Source of the DNA: Elgaria multicarinata webbii | Lineage: Eukaryota; Chordata; Lepidosauria; Squamata; Anguidae | Direction: 5' to 3' | NCBI RefSeq assembly: GCF_023053635.1 | Contig: NC_086178.1 | Coordinates: 92,674,226-92,738,225 of the forward strand | Length of the DNA stretch: 64,000 nt | Shown: positions 47,801-57,370 of the stretch, in pieces | Layout of the letters: each line of letters starts with the position of its first letter | Numbering within the stretch: the stretch's first letter is position 1 | The notes under the pieces: generated by a model | Told to the model about the DNA's origin: nothing | What the model saw: the letters and a program-made list of their open reading frames with translations, nothing else | Database searches by the model: none | Program-made: the position numbers and the translations under genes

Positions 47801-48900
47801 TACAGGGCACCCACCAGTTTGCCTCATATTTTGGATTTTCTGTCTCAGGCACCCAGGCCATTTCTGATCAAAGACAAAAAAAGGAGCACACGAATAATTC
47901 AACAAAAATAAATGGAAATATGAATGAACAAAGACAGATTATATATACCTCCAACACTTCAGATTAAGGACAGGGGCCCTCAATTCTCATACCAAATAGG
48001 AGGACTCACTACTGCCCACTGCTCCCTCAAATTTCTCATAGCTTATTGCAGGCATAGGCAGAATGAGATCTACTGATAAATCTCTGGATGATTTGCAGTA
48101 GATCCATACAGATTTTAACAGCAACAATAAAATACACAGGTAGGCTGGACAGAGCCATTTTCAAAAGATGAAAAATTGAAATTAAAGTCCATGTGTGAAT
48201 GGTAGGTAATTTCATTTTTTATGAGCTGTAAGTATAGGCTTAACAAGTTTATGGTGATATGAGATTGTAATTATGTTTTTTTTAAAAAATTAGAGAGAAT
48301 TTGGGTTACAGCTAATAATTTTTAAAAATCTGATTTATTTTAAAAAAAACACTGGCTTTTCTCCACCCTGGACTGCCTTTTCCTCCAAGTTTATGCACCA
48401 CTTCAAATACTATGATGCAGTTTTCCATATACCAATTATAAAACAGTACAAATAGTGCTAAAGCTAGACTGGCAACCATCAGGTTAAACCTGAGAGAAAG
48501 TAGGCACCCTGGCTGGCAGGAAGAGCAAAGATGAGATGCAGGAAATTATTCAAAGGCATTAAAACTGATGCCAAAAAAGAAGGTACAAGTGGAGAGGTAG
48601 GATAGGCAAAGGGAAGCCAAATTGGGTCAGAGGAAGAGACCAGGATGCCAAAAGAAATATGCATGTATAAAAATGTGTTCATTATAGAACAGTGTTTATA
48701 TAAATACTGTAAATTTAACTATAAATTAAATGTAATTTAGTGAACATATGTGCAGAGTTTCTAACAATCTGCATTATAGAAACAAAATGCCTTCAACCAA
48801 GGGTAAAAGCACCCTCTAGAGGTTAAAGTTGAGAAGTTCACACTGTCTATTTGCAATCAGGCTTTTAACCATGGTTACTTCCAGACATGTACCTCTTTTC

Positions 48901-48941
<41 letters not shown>

Positions 48942-51900
48942 TATTTATATAGCACCATCAGTGTACATGGTGCTGTACAGAGTAAAACAGTAAATAGCAA
49001 GACCCTGCCGCATAGGCTTACAATCTAATGATGTTACTTTTCTGTTTTGGTTGTTTGTGAAACTGTAATGTAACATCCACATAATTCATTGTTATTGCAT
49101 GTTTTCATGCAAGGAAGCCCACTGTATCCTGTTCACGCCAGCAGTCAGAGAACAGCAGGGTGTACTCCACTTGTATATACTTGTTCTGCCCACGTCAGCC
49201 TCCATTCCCTCCCACCCCTCTTGTTCCCATAAACATACTGATTTTGTGAGCACGTGCTTTGTATCGCTCTGTGTAAACCATTTTTTAAACATTTAAACTG
49301 AAATTCATCATTTCAAATCACAAAACTCTTCCACTAATGGCAACTTCTAGGATAGATCCAACAACAACATGGAATTGGTCCACTCTCAAGCAAGGCGAGG
49401 GCAGGAGTCATATTGCTTACATGTCTTGGACCGTTCCTTCTCCTTATATTGAGGGTGGCACATGTATTCACTGAAATGTTGTTCAAAGTGGCATTAAAAA
49501 AATGCAAGTGCCTACTCTGATGCCACTTTCTCCTTCTCAAAAAGAAAGCTTTATAACACTAAATAATGCAAAGTACAGCAAGCAGTAAGCACGTGTAGTT
49601 TCTGCTTGAGAAACAAAACATGAGACCCCATTTTCTTAAATACCAAGTCAAATATCACTAGCTTGCACAATTCTGCTGAACTATTTTATTTTAAGAAAGG
49701 GTTTTGCAGGTACCCTTTGTGCATACACACAAAAAATTCTTCTTTTTACTCAGAATAGGAAAGTTAGATAAATAGGCATAAGGTACAGAGCAAATTTAAA
49801 AATGGACTATTCAGAAAATCTGGGTAATATATTTTTAAAAGTGTGTATTCTCAAACCCACCAGTGCATTTCAGGGAATGAAGAAAGGAGGCGAGGAAAGG
49901 AGGGTGGGGCAATGAGTGCCACTTCAGACACTGAAGCCACACATACCCAAAACCTACAAGAGCCAAGTGCTAAGGCCCATCTGCATTTTTGGAGATTGGA
50001 CTTCTGATCCAGGTCTTTCCAGTTAAAAAGATTACTCGGGTTGAGAAAAAATGTGGACAAAACAGAGATAAAACATGGGCCAATTACTAGAGGACAAAGA
50101 TGTCTTATGGATACCACAAGAAGTTACAGTAATAAATGCACATTAAAAAGTCCACAGGAAGCAATTTATAAAAGAAAAAAGCTTCAATATACAATTATTG
50201 TTGCAGCTTTCCTAAACAATGAGTTAAGATTATGGTCATAAGCACTCTGGTTTGGCATGGCTTTTTTTTTAATGGACAACCTAAGCATTCACTTTTGTAC
50301 AAGTTTTTGTATGCAGGTTCTAGCCCTGATCATACAAAATAATACTCAAGGTAGAACTGGGATAGTGGAGGAACAATTGTGTCTGTGAGAACTGGAATAA
50401 TCTTTGCCATTATAATCAAGGGGCTTGTCCTTAAGGACACTGTGAGCTTTAGGAAAGTTGTTTCATATGTAAAACTGTAAATCTAATAGTAATAGTAATG
50501 TGCAGGGCCAGGAGTTCCTACACTTCAGGCACAGGAGCTTCTGCCAGCTGAACAAAAGGGTGGGACATGTGACTTATCAAAACATAGAACATTAAGTAAT
50601 GTTCCATAAATTGATTTAGAAACACAATAAAACCTTTTCTACGTGGCTGGTTTTGGTTTAGTAATTCCTGGAGTTCCATATAGCCAGGGTTGATCATGGT
50701 GGTGGTGGTATACTTATTGAAGAGCTCATAAAATGCCATGTAAGGGCAACCCTTGGAAAGCCAGGAGCCTTCACTTACCACTGTGCAATAAGAGTCTGTC
50801 TACCGTCTATAGAAGTATTTTTGCTTTGAGTGTTTGACCATTGTCCAGAGATGTGGAGCGGAAATCTTTTCAGTGTTGAAGCTCACATGACCTGTGGTCC
50901 ACAGGTTTGGACTACACAACAAGCCATGGCTTGAACATTCAAAACCCGTCCAGCACACACTGCTGCCCACTAAGCCACTGTGGCCTATTTTTATCATGTG
51001 AACCGTGTCAATGAAAGGGAAATACATGCTGTTGTCTTTAAATCTTTACAAGTATTCCAATAAACATTTCCATGTAACATTTAAACCTCATTTAGTGTGG
51101 TTTAATTCCGCCACCCCCTCAATTATTTCAAAAGAAATAATTGTGGTATAGTGAGCTAAAAGAATTAACATGGGAGTGTTTTTTAAAAGCATCGTTTACT
51201 ATATACATGTAAGATAAACATGCTTAAATTAGTTCACTATTCTGGGGCATCAGAAAAAATTCCAATGCAAGTTGCTCTAATTTGCATTTGTATTTGCCAA
51301 TTCAAAATATTGTGTAAAAGACGCATCACTACCCTGGTCAAATAGTTAGTCAGTTGACCATATTTGATCTGACAAAAACTGGGGCAAATAGTGGTGACAA
51401 AAGATGAAGTTCTCAACCTTATTGACAAATTGAAAGCAAATAAATCACCAGCCCCAGATGGTATCCATCCTAGAGTTCTCAAAGAACTCAAATATGAAAT
51501 TGCAGACCACCTTACAAATATATGTCCCTAAGCTCAGCCTCTGTACCAGAGGACTGGCAGATGGCCCATGTAACACCAATTTTCAAAACGGGATCCAGGG
51601 GGGATCCAGGAAATTACAAGCTTGACATCTGTTCCAGGTAAATTGGTTGAAAGCATTAAAGACAAAATTAGTAAGCATATAGAAGGGCATGTCCTGCTGT
51701 AGAAGAATCAACATGGCTTCCGCAAAGGCAAGTCCTGTCTCACTAATCTACTAGAATTCTTTGAGAGTGTCAACAAACATGTAGACAGGGGTGATCCGGT
51801 GGACATTGTTTACTTGGACTTCCAAAAGGCTTTTGATAAAGTTCCCCACCAAAGACGCCTGAACAAACTTAGTAGTCATGGAATAAGAGGAGAGGTCCTC

Positions 51901-54900
51901 TTATGGATCAGTAACTGGCTAAAGAACAGAAAGCAGAGAGTAGGAATAAATGGTCAATTCTACCGATGAAGGGAAGTAAATAGTGGGGTCCCACAGGGAT
52001 CGGTATTGGAACCAATTCTTTCAACTTGCTCATAAATGATCTGGAATTAGGAGTGAGAAGTGAAGTGGTCAGGTTTGTTGACATCATCAAATTATTTTAA
52101 GTCTGTTAAAACACAAAGGGATTGTGAAGAGCTCCAAAGGGATCTCTCCAAGCTGAAAGAGTGTGCATCCAAATGCCAGATGCGGTTCAATGTAAGCAAG
52201 TGTAAGGTGATGCAAGTTGGGGCAAAAAATCCCAACTTCAAGTATAACCTGATGGGATCTGAGCTGGTGGTGACTGAACAAGAAAGAGATCTTGGGGTTG
52301 TGAACAGCGCGATGAAAATGTCCACCCAGTGTGCAGCCACTGAAAAGAAGGCAAACTCCATGTTAGGCATTATAATAAAAGGAATTGAGAATAAAACAGC
52401 CAGTATCATACTGCCCTTATACAAATCTATGGTGAGACCACACTTAGAATACTGTGTACAGTTCTGGTCACCACACCTAAAAAAGGATGTTATAGAGCTG
52501 GAAAAGTGCAGAAAAGGGCAACTAAAATGATTAAGGGTCTGGAGCATCTCCCCCTATGAGGGAAGGTTACATCAAAGGAGATTGTTTAGCTTAGAAAAAA
52601 GGAGCCTAAGGGGAGATTTCTCCCTCTCTCAAAATACTAGAACCCGGGGTCATCCCATGAAGCTGATCGGTGGGAGATTCAGGACAAATAAAAGAAAGTT
52701 CTTCACACAGCACATAGCTAAATTATAAAACTCACTACCACAAGATGTAGTGATGGCCACCAATTTGGATGGCTTTAAAAGGGGGTTGGATCAATTCCTG
52801 GAGGCAAAGGCTATCAATGGCTACTTGGCCTGATGGTTGTGTGCGATCTCCAGTATTCGAGGCAGTAAGCCTGTGTGCACCAGTTGCTGGGTGGGAGGGT
52901 GCTGTTGCACCATGTCTTGCTTGGTCCCTGGCTGATGGCTGGTTGGCCACTGTGTGAACAGAGTGCTGGACTAGATGGACCCTTCGTCTGATCCAACATG
53001 GCACTTCTTATGACAACTGCCTGCTGTTCCAAGACAATTTACCTTTTTCTACTTTGGACACATTCAAACTTGCTATGGCTTCAAGTCTAGTTTTATTATG
53101 ATGCTCACATAGCTAAGTCATCTCCAGTGTGGCCAAACTAAGTTAATTTCTGGACTCCAGTATTTTTAATTATGCCTAGGCGCTCCCTTGAAGGCATTTG
53201 AGAAGTTTTAAGATGATCTTTAAGACAGCAACCAATCATCAGTCACTGCAATGCATACTGGAGCCAGATCAGATATATCAAATGCAGGTGAGCGTTGGAG
53301 CTGGCAATTTGGCACGATGTTGCTCCTCCAGAGGGGCAGCTGATGGGGCAGCTCTAACTTGGCCTGCAGTTGGGCCACAGAGCTGCTACTATTTTTACAA
53401 CTTGGATCCTTTCTTCTGCTGGCTTCCTAGAATAAAGAGTGAAGCCTTTAAACGGGGTCCACCAGCTTCCTATCTTGTTTATGCAACTGCAGAGAAGTCG
53501 TATATACATACTAAAAAGCACTTAAAAACCTGCTACACCAATCTGTGTACATTTGCAGTAAGTCAGCTAATCATTTTATTTAACAGGGAGCCTTACAAAA
53601 GCGTGCTATAAACTTTGTGGAAATTGAATTCTATTTCCTTAAGCTCATACAAGCAAGACAATGAAACTAGCTAACTTTTCCAGCAATAGACGTAAACCCA
53701 CAGCATAGATCCCACCTAGTCAGAGGTCTTATTTTCACATGCATACTGCAGACTGTCATTCTATAGCTTATTCATGCATCCAAAGGAAATACTGTGCATT
53801 TCTTCTTTCTTTTCTTTTTTTAACACCAGGTCACACTGAACTGATCTAATTGGTTGTTATTTTGTCTACTTATAGCATTTAACTAAGATGCAGCTGTAAG
53901 CAGTCACCAAGCTAGGGGCCGATCTCACTCCAGCACAACCTCACAGCTGTTAGTTGCCTCTAGAGGGAAAGACTTGAATCACCAAGGTATGCAGCTAACT
54001 TGCAGTTTGAACTTTTCTACCTATAAGTTCAAATAAAGTATGTTTTTCACTGGTGCTCCCTATAATACCTCCCTTTCCTGCCTTCTGAACCATCTCATTT
54101 CAAGACGAAGAGTCAGAAGGCAGATTTGTGAATGTTTGTCCAGCTCAGGTACCTTTAAATAGAGACTCACAAAGAACTATGAACACACATACCATAATTT
54201 GTTCTTTACAGCCTGTATTTTAAACAGGGTGGATAAAAATCAATGGTTTTTTTAAAAATAAATAAATCAAAAAATCGGATTTAAAAAATAATAATAATCG
54301 GATTTTAATAAAATGCGTTTTGAGGAAAAATCTATCTAAAGAGTTTTCTATTTAAGATACATTATAATCCAAATGTTATTCATAATGAAATAAGGTGTTA
54401 GTTTTACCCTACCCAGTGCCTGTTTACCCTACCCTGTGCCTGTTTGCTTTCTCTTCCCCTCCTTATTGTTTTATCATGGTTTTATTAGAATGTAAGCCTA
54501 TGCGGCAGGGTCTTGCTATTTACTGTTTTACTCTGTACAGCACCATGTACATTGATGGTGCTATATAAATAAATAATAATAGTTTTTAATTATGTAGCAT
54601 GATGCTGTATATTCATGCAATGTTTACATTTTTGGTAAATGAATTCTATTAATCCATTCACAATGTCATGCTCTTCCAGAGATTTCTGTAAGATTATTGG
54701 GCAATTTTTCTATCTAAAAGATATGATCACAGATGCTTGGTTTTACAGTTCTCAAAACTGTGAATTTGTGCCTGCAGAGATCACAATCCCATTGTTCCAT
54801 TGCAAATCTATGTACACAGAATCAACCCCTTAGCTCTTAAGTGCGGAAGTTTCAAAAAATTCAATGAATAGAGTGCACTTTTGTGGGGGGGAGTCACATG

Positions 54901-57370
54901 ATTAAATCGAGTCTCAGAGTAGTGATTTAAATCAAATCTGCACTGATTTTAAAATGTACGTTTCTTAAAAACGCAGTGCTTGTACATTTTTAATGTTAGT
55001 GTGCAAACCTTCAGAGTTCAATTCAACCCATGTCGCGTCATGCTTGAGCTGCAATGTATTGCTCAAATTCGAAACACCCCAGGATATAGGTTTTCTCAGT
55101 TTATCCACCCACGGGTTACTGAAGTGCTTTAAGTTACTTATCATTTGCTCAGAATAAAAGTATTCAAAGTACATTTTCCAAATATGCTCATCAAGATCCT
55201 GGTTGTGCTTTTTATACTGTATTTTGTAATTGTGCTTTTTAACCTGTTGGTTGTTTTATTGTGGTTTTAATTTTTGTGAACCGCCCAGAGAGCTTTGGCT
55301 ATTGGGCGGTATAAAAATGTAATAAATAAATAAAATGCCAGAAATGCTTAAGGATGGCAACATTACTCTTTTAGAGTTTATCTCCTGTTAAGCTTATGTT
55401 GAAAGGTCTGTTTTAGACTGATAGTGTTGCCAGTATGTAGCCATGAGTACTGGAGTAATCGTGAGATTCTTTGGAGATCCTGTAATCATGTTTTCAAAAT
55501 TTGTTCCTCACCAGAAGAAAACTTTTTTAAAGCTGAAAACTAGTGGATAGGGATCTAACAAATTTCTTTAAGACTACTGAGTTTCCCAGAGCAATCAGGT
55601 TCCTCAATATCTGCATATTAAAGTCAAGGGTGGGTGTGTTAAAAGACTAGAGCCAATTGCCCAACCTTCCAGCTCCCCCAGCATTACTAAGTTAAAATTT
55701 AGGGTGGGCATGAGACCACATAATATAAAGCAATTCATTTTTAGGGAAATATGTTTTAGGCTGCAATTCTATACTTATTTATCTGGGAATAAGCCCCACA
55801 GAATTCATTAGGGTTTACTTCTGAGTAAAAGTTTCTAGAATTGCATGCTTAGTCTGATAAACTAGTTAAGGAAAGAGGTGTACACAAAAATGCTACAAGA
55901 GGCACATGATTAGCAACTTGCTTCTGAAATGTAGATAACTGCATTCTGACAAGTTAATTTGGGAAATATGAGAATAGTCTGAGCCCCACTTCCCCATCTT
56001 CAATATGCCATGACTCAGCAACTTTGTAAATATGTTTATACCCTAACAGCTCATGAGTTAATTTACAATGTTGTGCTATACATTCAAGATGCTGTTAGGA
56101 CATTTTGGTTCGATAGCTTTCCTTCTCTGCTTTTCACACCATATGTACTGTTGCTCTCTGCTTGCACTGCGCTGTGAAGCTGAAATATTGAGAACTGTTG
56201 CATGCAGGTCTATTCAATTTGGGATCTTCCTGCCTTAAGTAGATAGAAGCCATATACTGAGTTAAGTCCAAAGGGAAGCACAGATGGCCTTTTAGAAGGG
56301 AATACACACATGTATGGGAAGAACAACCATTGTTGACAGACCCATCAGCCATGACAGGCCAATGGAACTTTCTCAAACAGAGGCAGCAGAACTCTGGATA
56401 CCAGATGCTGGGAACAGAAAGAGGATCACCAGCTTCATACATCTGCCAACTATATTTAGACAGCCTCTGCTGAGATACAGAATGATAGATTTAATCCAGT
56501 AAGGCAATCCTTAATATTTGTAAGCGTATGGGTCGAGGGCGGGAGAAGGCAAGCCCTGGAGTCAGGTCGTAGGTGCGATACCAATGACGGGCAGTAGCCT
56601 TTTTTGGGGGGGGGGGGGGGAGGAAGCAGTAAGATTACGCCCCGTGCCTAGGCGACATGTTTGTTTACAAGGCCACCACACAACGCAAGGCCGGAGACTC
56701 AGTGCGCAGATGGCCATGACGGGCGTCTTTTCCTCCTTCAGAGCGTTTGTGAGGGGAGGTGGAACAGGAGAACCCGCTGCCTACTGTGGCCCCGTTCAGA
56801 CAACACGCTAATGCATGCATTCCATTAACCGTTTTGTGGTTAAGCAGCATGGTTTAGCGTGTTGTCTGAACGGGGCCTGTGTGCGTAAAAGCGGGGTGGG
56901 TGGGGGCGCTACGAGGACGACGTCGCTTCTGGAGCCGCCGCAGGTGCTTGCCTGAGCAAAGCAGAGCTAATACGAGACGCCAGGCAAGGGAGAGGGGGCG
57001 GCCTTTCATGGCGACCACGCATAGAGACCGTCTGAACGTGTGACCTCCTGCTCCTCCCTCTCCGTTTGGGAGTCGCCCAGCCTTTGCCCGAGAGCAAAAC
57101 AAGCCTCGGTTCTCTCGTGCTTTTCGAGAAAGAGGAGAGGCTTCGTCTTTGCCCTCCACAGCTGCCTCCGCTGAGGTAAAAGAAACGCCTCACCGAAAGC
57201 CGAGCCCCAAAACGGTCCCTGCTGTCTGACCGGCCGGTTCTTCCTTCCCCTAAGCTGCACCGTCTGAGCCTAAGGGAATTAAGAAGAAGTAAATAGGGAG
57301 GAGGGCGCGGCCTCGCTTTCTTACCCGCCGCCAGCGAGCAAAGGAGAACGAGGAAACTGAAACGCCGCAT
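29853..57370 (-). CDS. PSAP: Prosaposin (sphingolipid activator precursor), complete gene of 15 coding exons
   Basis: PSAP is made in the secretory pathway, sorted to lysosomes and cut into saposins A-D, which present sphingolipids to glucocerebrosidase, galactosylceramidase, arylsulfatase A and acid ceramidase. Part is secreted and reported as neurotrophic. Joining the 15 minus-strand exons gives 1,569 coding bases, 522 residues (human 524, or 527 with the microexon). Order: signal peptide 1 to about 19; saposin-A-type domain about 24-60 (C28, C36, C45, C51); saposin A (C66, C69, C97, C109, C135, C141; sequon N83); saposin B (C199, C202, C231, C242, C269, C275; N216); saposin C (C313, C316, C344, C355, C380, C386; N330); saposin D (C407, C410, C438, C449, C474, C480; N424); C-terminal saposin-A-type domain 487-522 ending HVWN. 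All introns are GT-AG and no stop interrupts. Intron 1 is longest (12.4 kb), the last shortest (175 bp). The antisense to nothing else coding; the gene looks intact. Confidence 0.97.
30064..30171 (-). CDS. PSAP: PSAP exon 14
   Basis: 36 codons: the last Cys of saposin D (C480), then the start of the C-terminal domain (LLGTEVC, GPGYWC, TASQCN; human LLGTEKC, GPSYWC, TAAQCN). Flanked by TCTTACAG and GTGAGT. Confidence 0.95.
30265..30390 (-). mobile_element. L2-type LINE tail, antisense, decayed
   Basis: TTTATTTATTTACAGTATTTATATACTG and later AATAAAATAAAAGAACAG resemble the L2 tail in reverse, without the conserved hairpin. It lies in PSAP intron 13. Confidence 0.4.
30460..30840. mobile_element. 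Decayed hAT-like MITE region
   Basis: Motifs GGGTTCACACATCATGAAG, CTGTTAACAAACTATGGGTTG and GCCAGGTTCAGACGTAATG resemble the 'GTTCAGACAACACGCTAA' family at 4,751 and 56,788. Boundaries uncertain; PSAP intron 13. Confidence 0.4.
31122..31202 (-). CDS. PSAP: PSAP exon 13
   Basis: 27 codons of saposin D ([13 protein letters not shown], then MDPGFVCT; human CDQFVAEYEPVLI, MDPSFVCL). Contains C449 and C474. Acceptor TTTAAACAG, donor GTAAGT. Confidence 0.96.
31290..31690. mobile_element. Decayed foldback element(s) in PSAP intron 12
   Basis: Inverted motifs such as GGGAAACAACCCTCCAATAACCC against GGGTAATCTGAGGGTTGTTTCCC, and AGCCATCATGG...CCATGGTGGCT, suggest one or two MITEs. No ORF of note. Confidence 0.45.
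31700..31932 (-). mobile_element. tRNA-derived SINE, antisense
   Basis: TATATCTTGCCTTTTTTTCC, TCCTCACAACAACCCTGTGAGGTAG, GACTGGCTCAAAGTCACCC, and CTAACCACTACACCACATTGGCT at the head end. Well conserved; PSAP intron 12. Confidence 0.85.
32170..33110. mobile_element. Cluster of decayed hAT-like repeats in PSAP intron 12
   Basis: GGGTTCACACAACATGTC near 32,189, GCACGCTGTCCAAACC near 32,250, and CAACACACTGTGGGTTGC...GTATGAACATGTCC near 32,970-33,100 match the 'foldback' family. Bases 32,880-32,960 (GCCGCCAGGTTCTCTGGGAT) recur in reverse orientation at about 43,915-43,975, so they are a shared repeat. Confidence 0.45.
33575..33645 (-). mobile_element. L2 LINE tail fragment, antisense
   Basis: GGCTACCCTTTTGCCCTAGAGC, ACTCAGGGCAGATTACAAA: decayed reverse complement of the hairpin tail. 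Confidence 0.45.
34168..34331 (-). CDS. PSAP: PSAP exon 12
   Basis: Starts in phase 1 and encodes the N-terminal half of saposin [21 protein letters not shown] with sequon NAT, then [16 protein letters not shown]. Contains C407, C410, C438. Acceptor TGTTCTCAG, donor GTAAAA. Confidence 0.96.
34487..34667 (-). CDS. PSAP: PSAP exon 11
   Basis: 60 codons plus one base. Saposin C middle and end: [48 protein letters not shown]. Contains C344, C355, C380, C386 and an unpaired extra C385. Acceptor TGTACTAG, donor GTAAGA. Confidence 0.96.
35448..35543 (-). CDS. PSAP: PSAP exon 10
   Basis: 32 codons opening saposin [19 protein letters not shown] with the NKTE sequon, the region corresponding to the neurotrophic peptide of mammalian saposin C (human LIDNNKTE). 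Acceptor AATACATAG, donor GTATGT. Confidence 0.96.
36330..36415 (-). mobile_element. SINE tail fragment, antisense
   Basis: GGTCAGACCATATATCCATCTAGCC...GGTTCTCTAGGATCTCAGGCAAAGG corresponds to the tail of the SINE at 9,105-9,268. PSAP intron 9. Confidence 0.5.
36464..36603. mobile_element. Foldback MITE in PSAP intron 9
   Basis: Left GGCCGTAGCTAGACCTAAGG then TTTATCCCAGGATTGTCC; right GGACGATCCTGGGATAAACC then TTAGTCTACAGCC. Arms of about 35-40 bases, flanked by TA on both sides. Confidence 0.75.
37270..37383 (-). CDS. PSAP: PSAP exon 9
   Basis: 38 codons: the end of saposin B ([19 protein letters not shown]; human QPKEICALVGFCDEVKEMP) and the B-C linker with QALVPAKV (human QTLVPAKV). C269 and C275. 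Acceptor TGTCTACAG, donor GTAAGG. Confidence 0.97.
40248..40256 (-). CDS. PSAP: PSAP exon 8, 9-nt alternative microexon
   Basis: Between CTGTCAACAG and GTATGTGAG lies CAGGAGCAG, encoding Gln-Glu-Gln (residues 261-263). Mammalian PSAP has an alternatively spliced 9-nt exon 8 at the same position, adding Gln-Asp-Gln to saposin B. Including or skipping it keeps the frame, giving 522 or 519 residues. Confidence 0.9.
40804..40860 (-). CDS. PSAP: PSAP exon 7
   Basis: 19 codons of saposin [20 protein letters not shown] (human [19 protein letters not shown]). C242. Acceptor TCCAATAG, donor GTAAGA. Confidence 0.97.
41037..41228 (-). mobile_element. tRNA-derived SINE, antisense, decayed
   Basis: CTTCCAAGGAGCTCAGGGTGG, CCAGGGTTGTTGTTAGGATGA, GACTCAGTGGGGATTTGAACC. 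The order matches the family in reverse, with much divergence. PSAP intron 6. Confidence 0.5.
41456..41599 (-). CDS. PSAP: PSAP exon 6
   Basis: 48 codons opening saposin [21 protein letters not shown] with NTT sequon, then [15 protein letters not shown] (human VEHVKEECDRLGPG). C199, C202, C231. Acceptor TTTTGCAG, donor GTAACT. Confidence 0.97.
42080..42230. mobile_element. Decayed hAT-like repeat in PSAP intron 5
   Basis: GGAAAAACAACCCATCATGGC, TATGGGCTGTTGTGTTGTGTGAATG: vocabulary of the foldback elements at 30-33 kb. Confidence 0.35.
42490..42684 (-). CDS. PSAP: PSAP exon 5
   Basis: 65 codons: end of saposin A ([20 protein letters not shown]) and the A-B linker ([26 protein letters not shown]; human [26 protein letters not shown]). 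C135, C141. Acceptor TGATATTTAG, donor GTGAGA. Confidence 0.97.
43044..43169 (-). CDS. PSAP: PSAP exon 4
   Basis: 42 codons of saposin [41 protein letters not shown]97, C109. Acceptor TGTCATAG, donor GTAAGT. Confidence 0.97.
43573..43712. mobile_element. Foldback MITE, decayed ('CTACAGTTCCCAGC' core)
   Basis: GGCTTTCCCAACCTAGTGGC, GGACTACAGTTCCCAGCATTCC, then GGCTGATGGGAATTGTCCC and CTCGGTTGGGGACG. PSAP intron 3. Confidence 0.6.
43850..44275. mobile_element. Dispersed repeat in PSAP intron 3
   Basis: The block AGAACCTAGCAGCAGAC recurs inverted at about 32,910. An inner inverted pair CAACCCCGTAAAGGGCTGTG / CACAGCCCCTGGTGGGGGGTTG suggests a second MITE. No ORF with domain signal. Confidence 0.4.
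44312..44386 (-). CDS. PSAP: PSAP exon 3
   Basis: 25 codons opening saposin [20 protein letters not shown] with the DNATE sequon (human KSLPCDICKDVVTAAGDML, DNATE). C66, C69, N83. Acceptor TCTCCTCAG, donor GTAAGA. Confidence 0.97.
44779..44915 (-). CDS. PSAP: PSAP exon 2
   Basis: Completes the split Gly16 codon, finishes the leader (ALASPLLLQ) and encodes the N-terminal saposin-A-type domain: [35 protein letters not shown]. Human [18 protein letters not shown]. Acceptor TTCCTTCCAG, donor GTAAGA. Confidence 0.97.
45665..45915 (-). mobile_element. tRNA-derived SINE, antisense
   Basis: TTATATTCCACCTTTTTTCC, TCCTCACAACAATCCTGTGAGG, GAGTCTGTGACTGGCCC, head ACTATACCACACTGGCTCTC. PSAP intron 1. 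Confidence 0.85.
46053..46435. mobile_element. hAT MITE, right end lost
   Basis: It starts TAGGGTTGTGCAGAA, the terminal motif of the elements at 61,287 and 22,651 (inverse). The inside has CGCCCTGAAATTTGGGGCGG and AAGGGATGATGGGAACTGC, the latter matching the 3' part of the 19-22 kb element. I could not find the opposite end or a duplication. Confidence 0.55.
48902..49035 (-). mobile_element. LINE-type tail with (ATT)n, antisense
   Basis: An (ATT)n run, then ATTTATATAGCACCATCAGTG, TGGTGCTGTACAGAGTAAAAC, GCAAGACCCTGCCGCATAGG. The exact reverse complement arrangement is at 54,475-54,585. Likely the 3' end of a LINE; clade not certain. Confidence 0.6.
50880..51010. mobile_element. Decayed hAT-like repeat in PSAP intron 1
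   Basis: GGACTACACAACAAGCCATGGC, AAGCCACTGTGGCCTATTTTTATC: similar wording to 44,185-44,275 and the 30-33 kb cluster. Confidence 0.35.
51385..53011 (+). mobile_element. CR1-type LINE, 5'-truncated, with reverse transcriptase remnant
   Basis: Starting with [20 protein letters not shown]-like codons, the RT palm ([11 protein letters not shown] near 51,818), GVPQGSVL (near 51,983) and the thumb region (open from 52,060 to 52,530; [31 protein letters not shown]) follow in order. The catalytic FADD box reads FVDI, and frame breaks separate the pieces, so it is dead. The 3' tail equals 538-755. It sits in sense opposite to PSAP, in intron 1. Confidence 0.8.
54225..55112. mobile_element. DNA transposon with GGGTGGATAAA ends, invaded by a LINE tail
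   Basis: Left end CAGGGTGGATAAAAATCAATGG and right end CAGTTTATCCACCC are inverted. Subterminal AAATCAATGG...TTTAAATCAAATC repeats are typical of an AAATCGATTT-rich vertebrate MITE. A LINE-like tail (about 54,400-54,590) is nested inside. Confidence 0.5.
54400..54590 (+). mobile_element. LINE-type tail ('GATGGTGCTATATAAATAAATAATA')
   Basis: AATGTAAGCCTATGCGGCAGG, TACTGTTTTACTCTGTACAG, CATTGATGGTGCTATATAAA: sense copy of the tail at 48,902-49,035. Confidence 0.6.
55200..55336 (+). mobile_element. L2 LINE tail
   Basis: TTTTAATTTTTGTGAACCGC, CCAGAGAGCTTTGGCTATTGG, GCGGTATAAAAATGTAATAAATAAATAAA. Well preserved; PSAP intron 1. Confidence 0.85.
55756..55848. mobile_element. MITE ('TGCAATTCTATAC' family, second copy)
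   Basis: GGCTGCAATTCTATACTTATT, GGGAATAAGCCCC, GGGTTTACTTCTGAGTAAAAG, GAATTGCATGC: counterpart of 12,589-12,682. Confidence 0.6.
56606..56620 (+). repeat. Poly-G tract of 15
   Basis: Fifteen consecutive G on the plus strand, in PSAP intron 1 about 0.7 kb from the start codon. Confidence 0.9.
56788..56876. mobile_element. hAT-like foldback MITE (younger copy)
   Basis: GGCCCCGTTCAGACAACACGC at the left mirrors GCGTGTTGTCTGAACGGGGCC at the right perfectly. Family of 4,751-4,859. PSAP intron 1, next to the CpG island. Confidence 0.8.
57325..57370 (-). CDS. PSAP: PSAP exon 1 (start codon and signal peptide)
   Basis: ATG at 57,370-57,368, then [15 protein letters not shown] and the first base of Gly16, donor GTAAGA. 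The hydrophobic core [12 protein letters not shown] is a clear signal peptide h-region. The peptide differs in sequence from the mammalian leader, as leaders usually do. Phase 1 fits exon 2 exactly. Confidence 0.93.

Noticed and set aside
56854-57370. Minus-strand ORFs of 84-153 codons around PSAP exon 1
   Set aside because: They are read-through of exon 1 into intron 1 or other frames of the CpG island; the GTAAGA donor at 57,324 ends the coding part.
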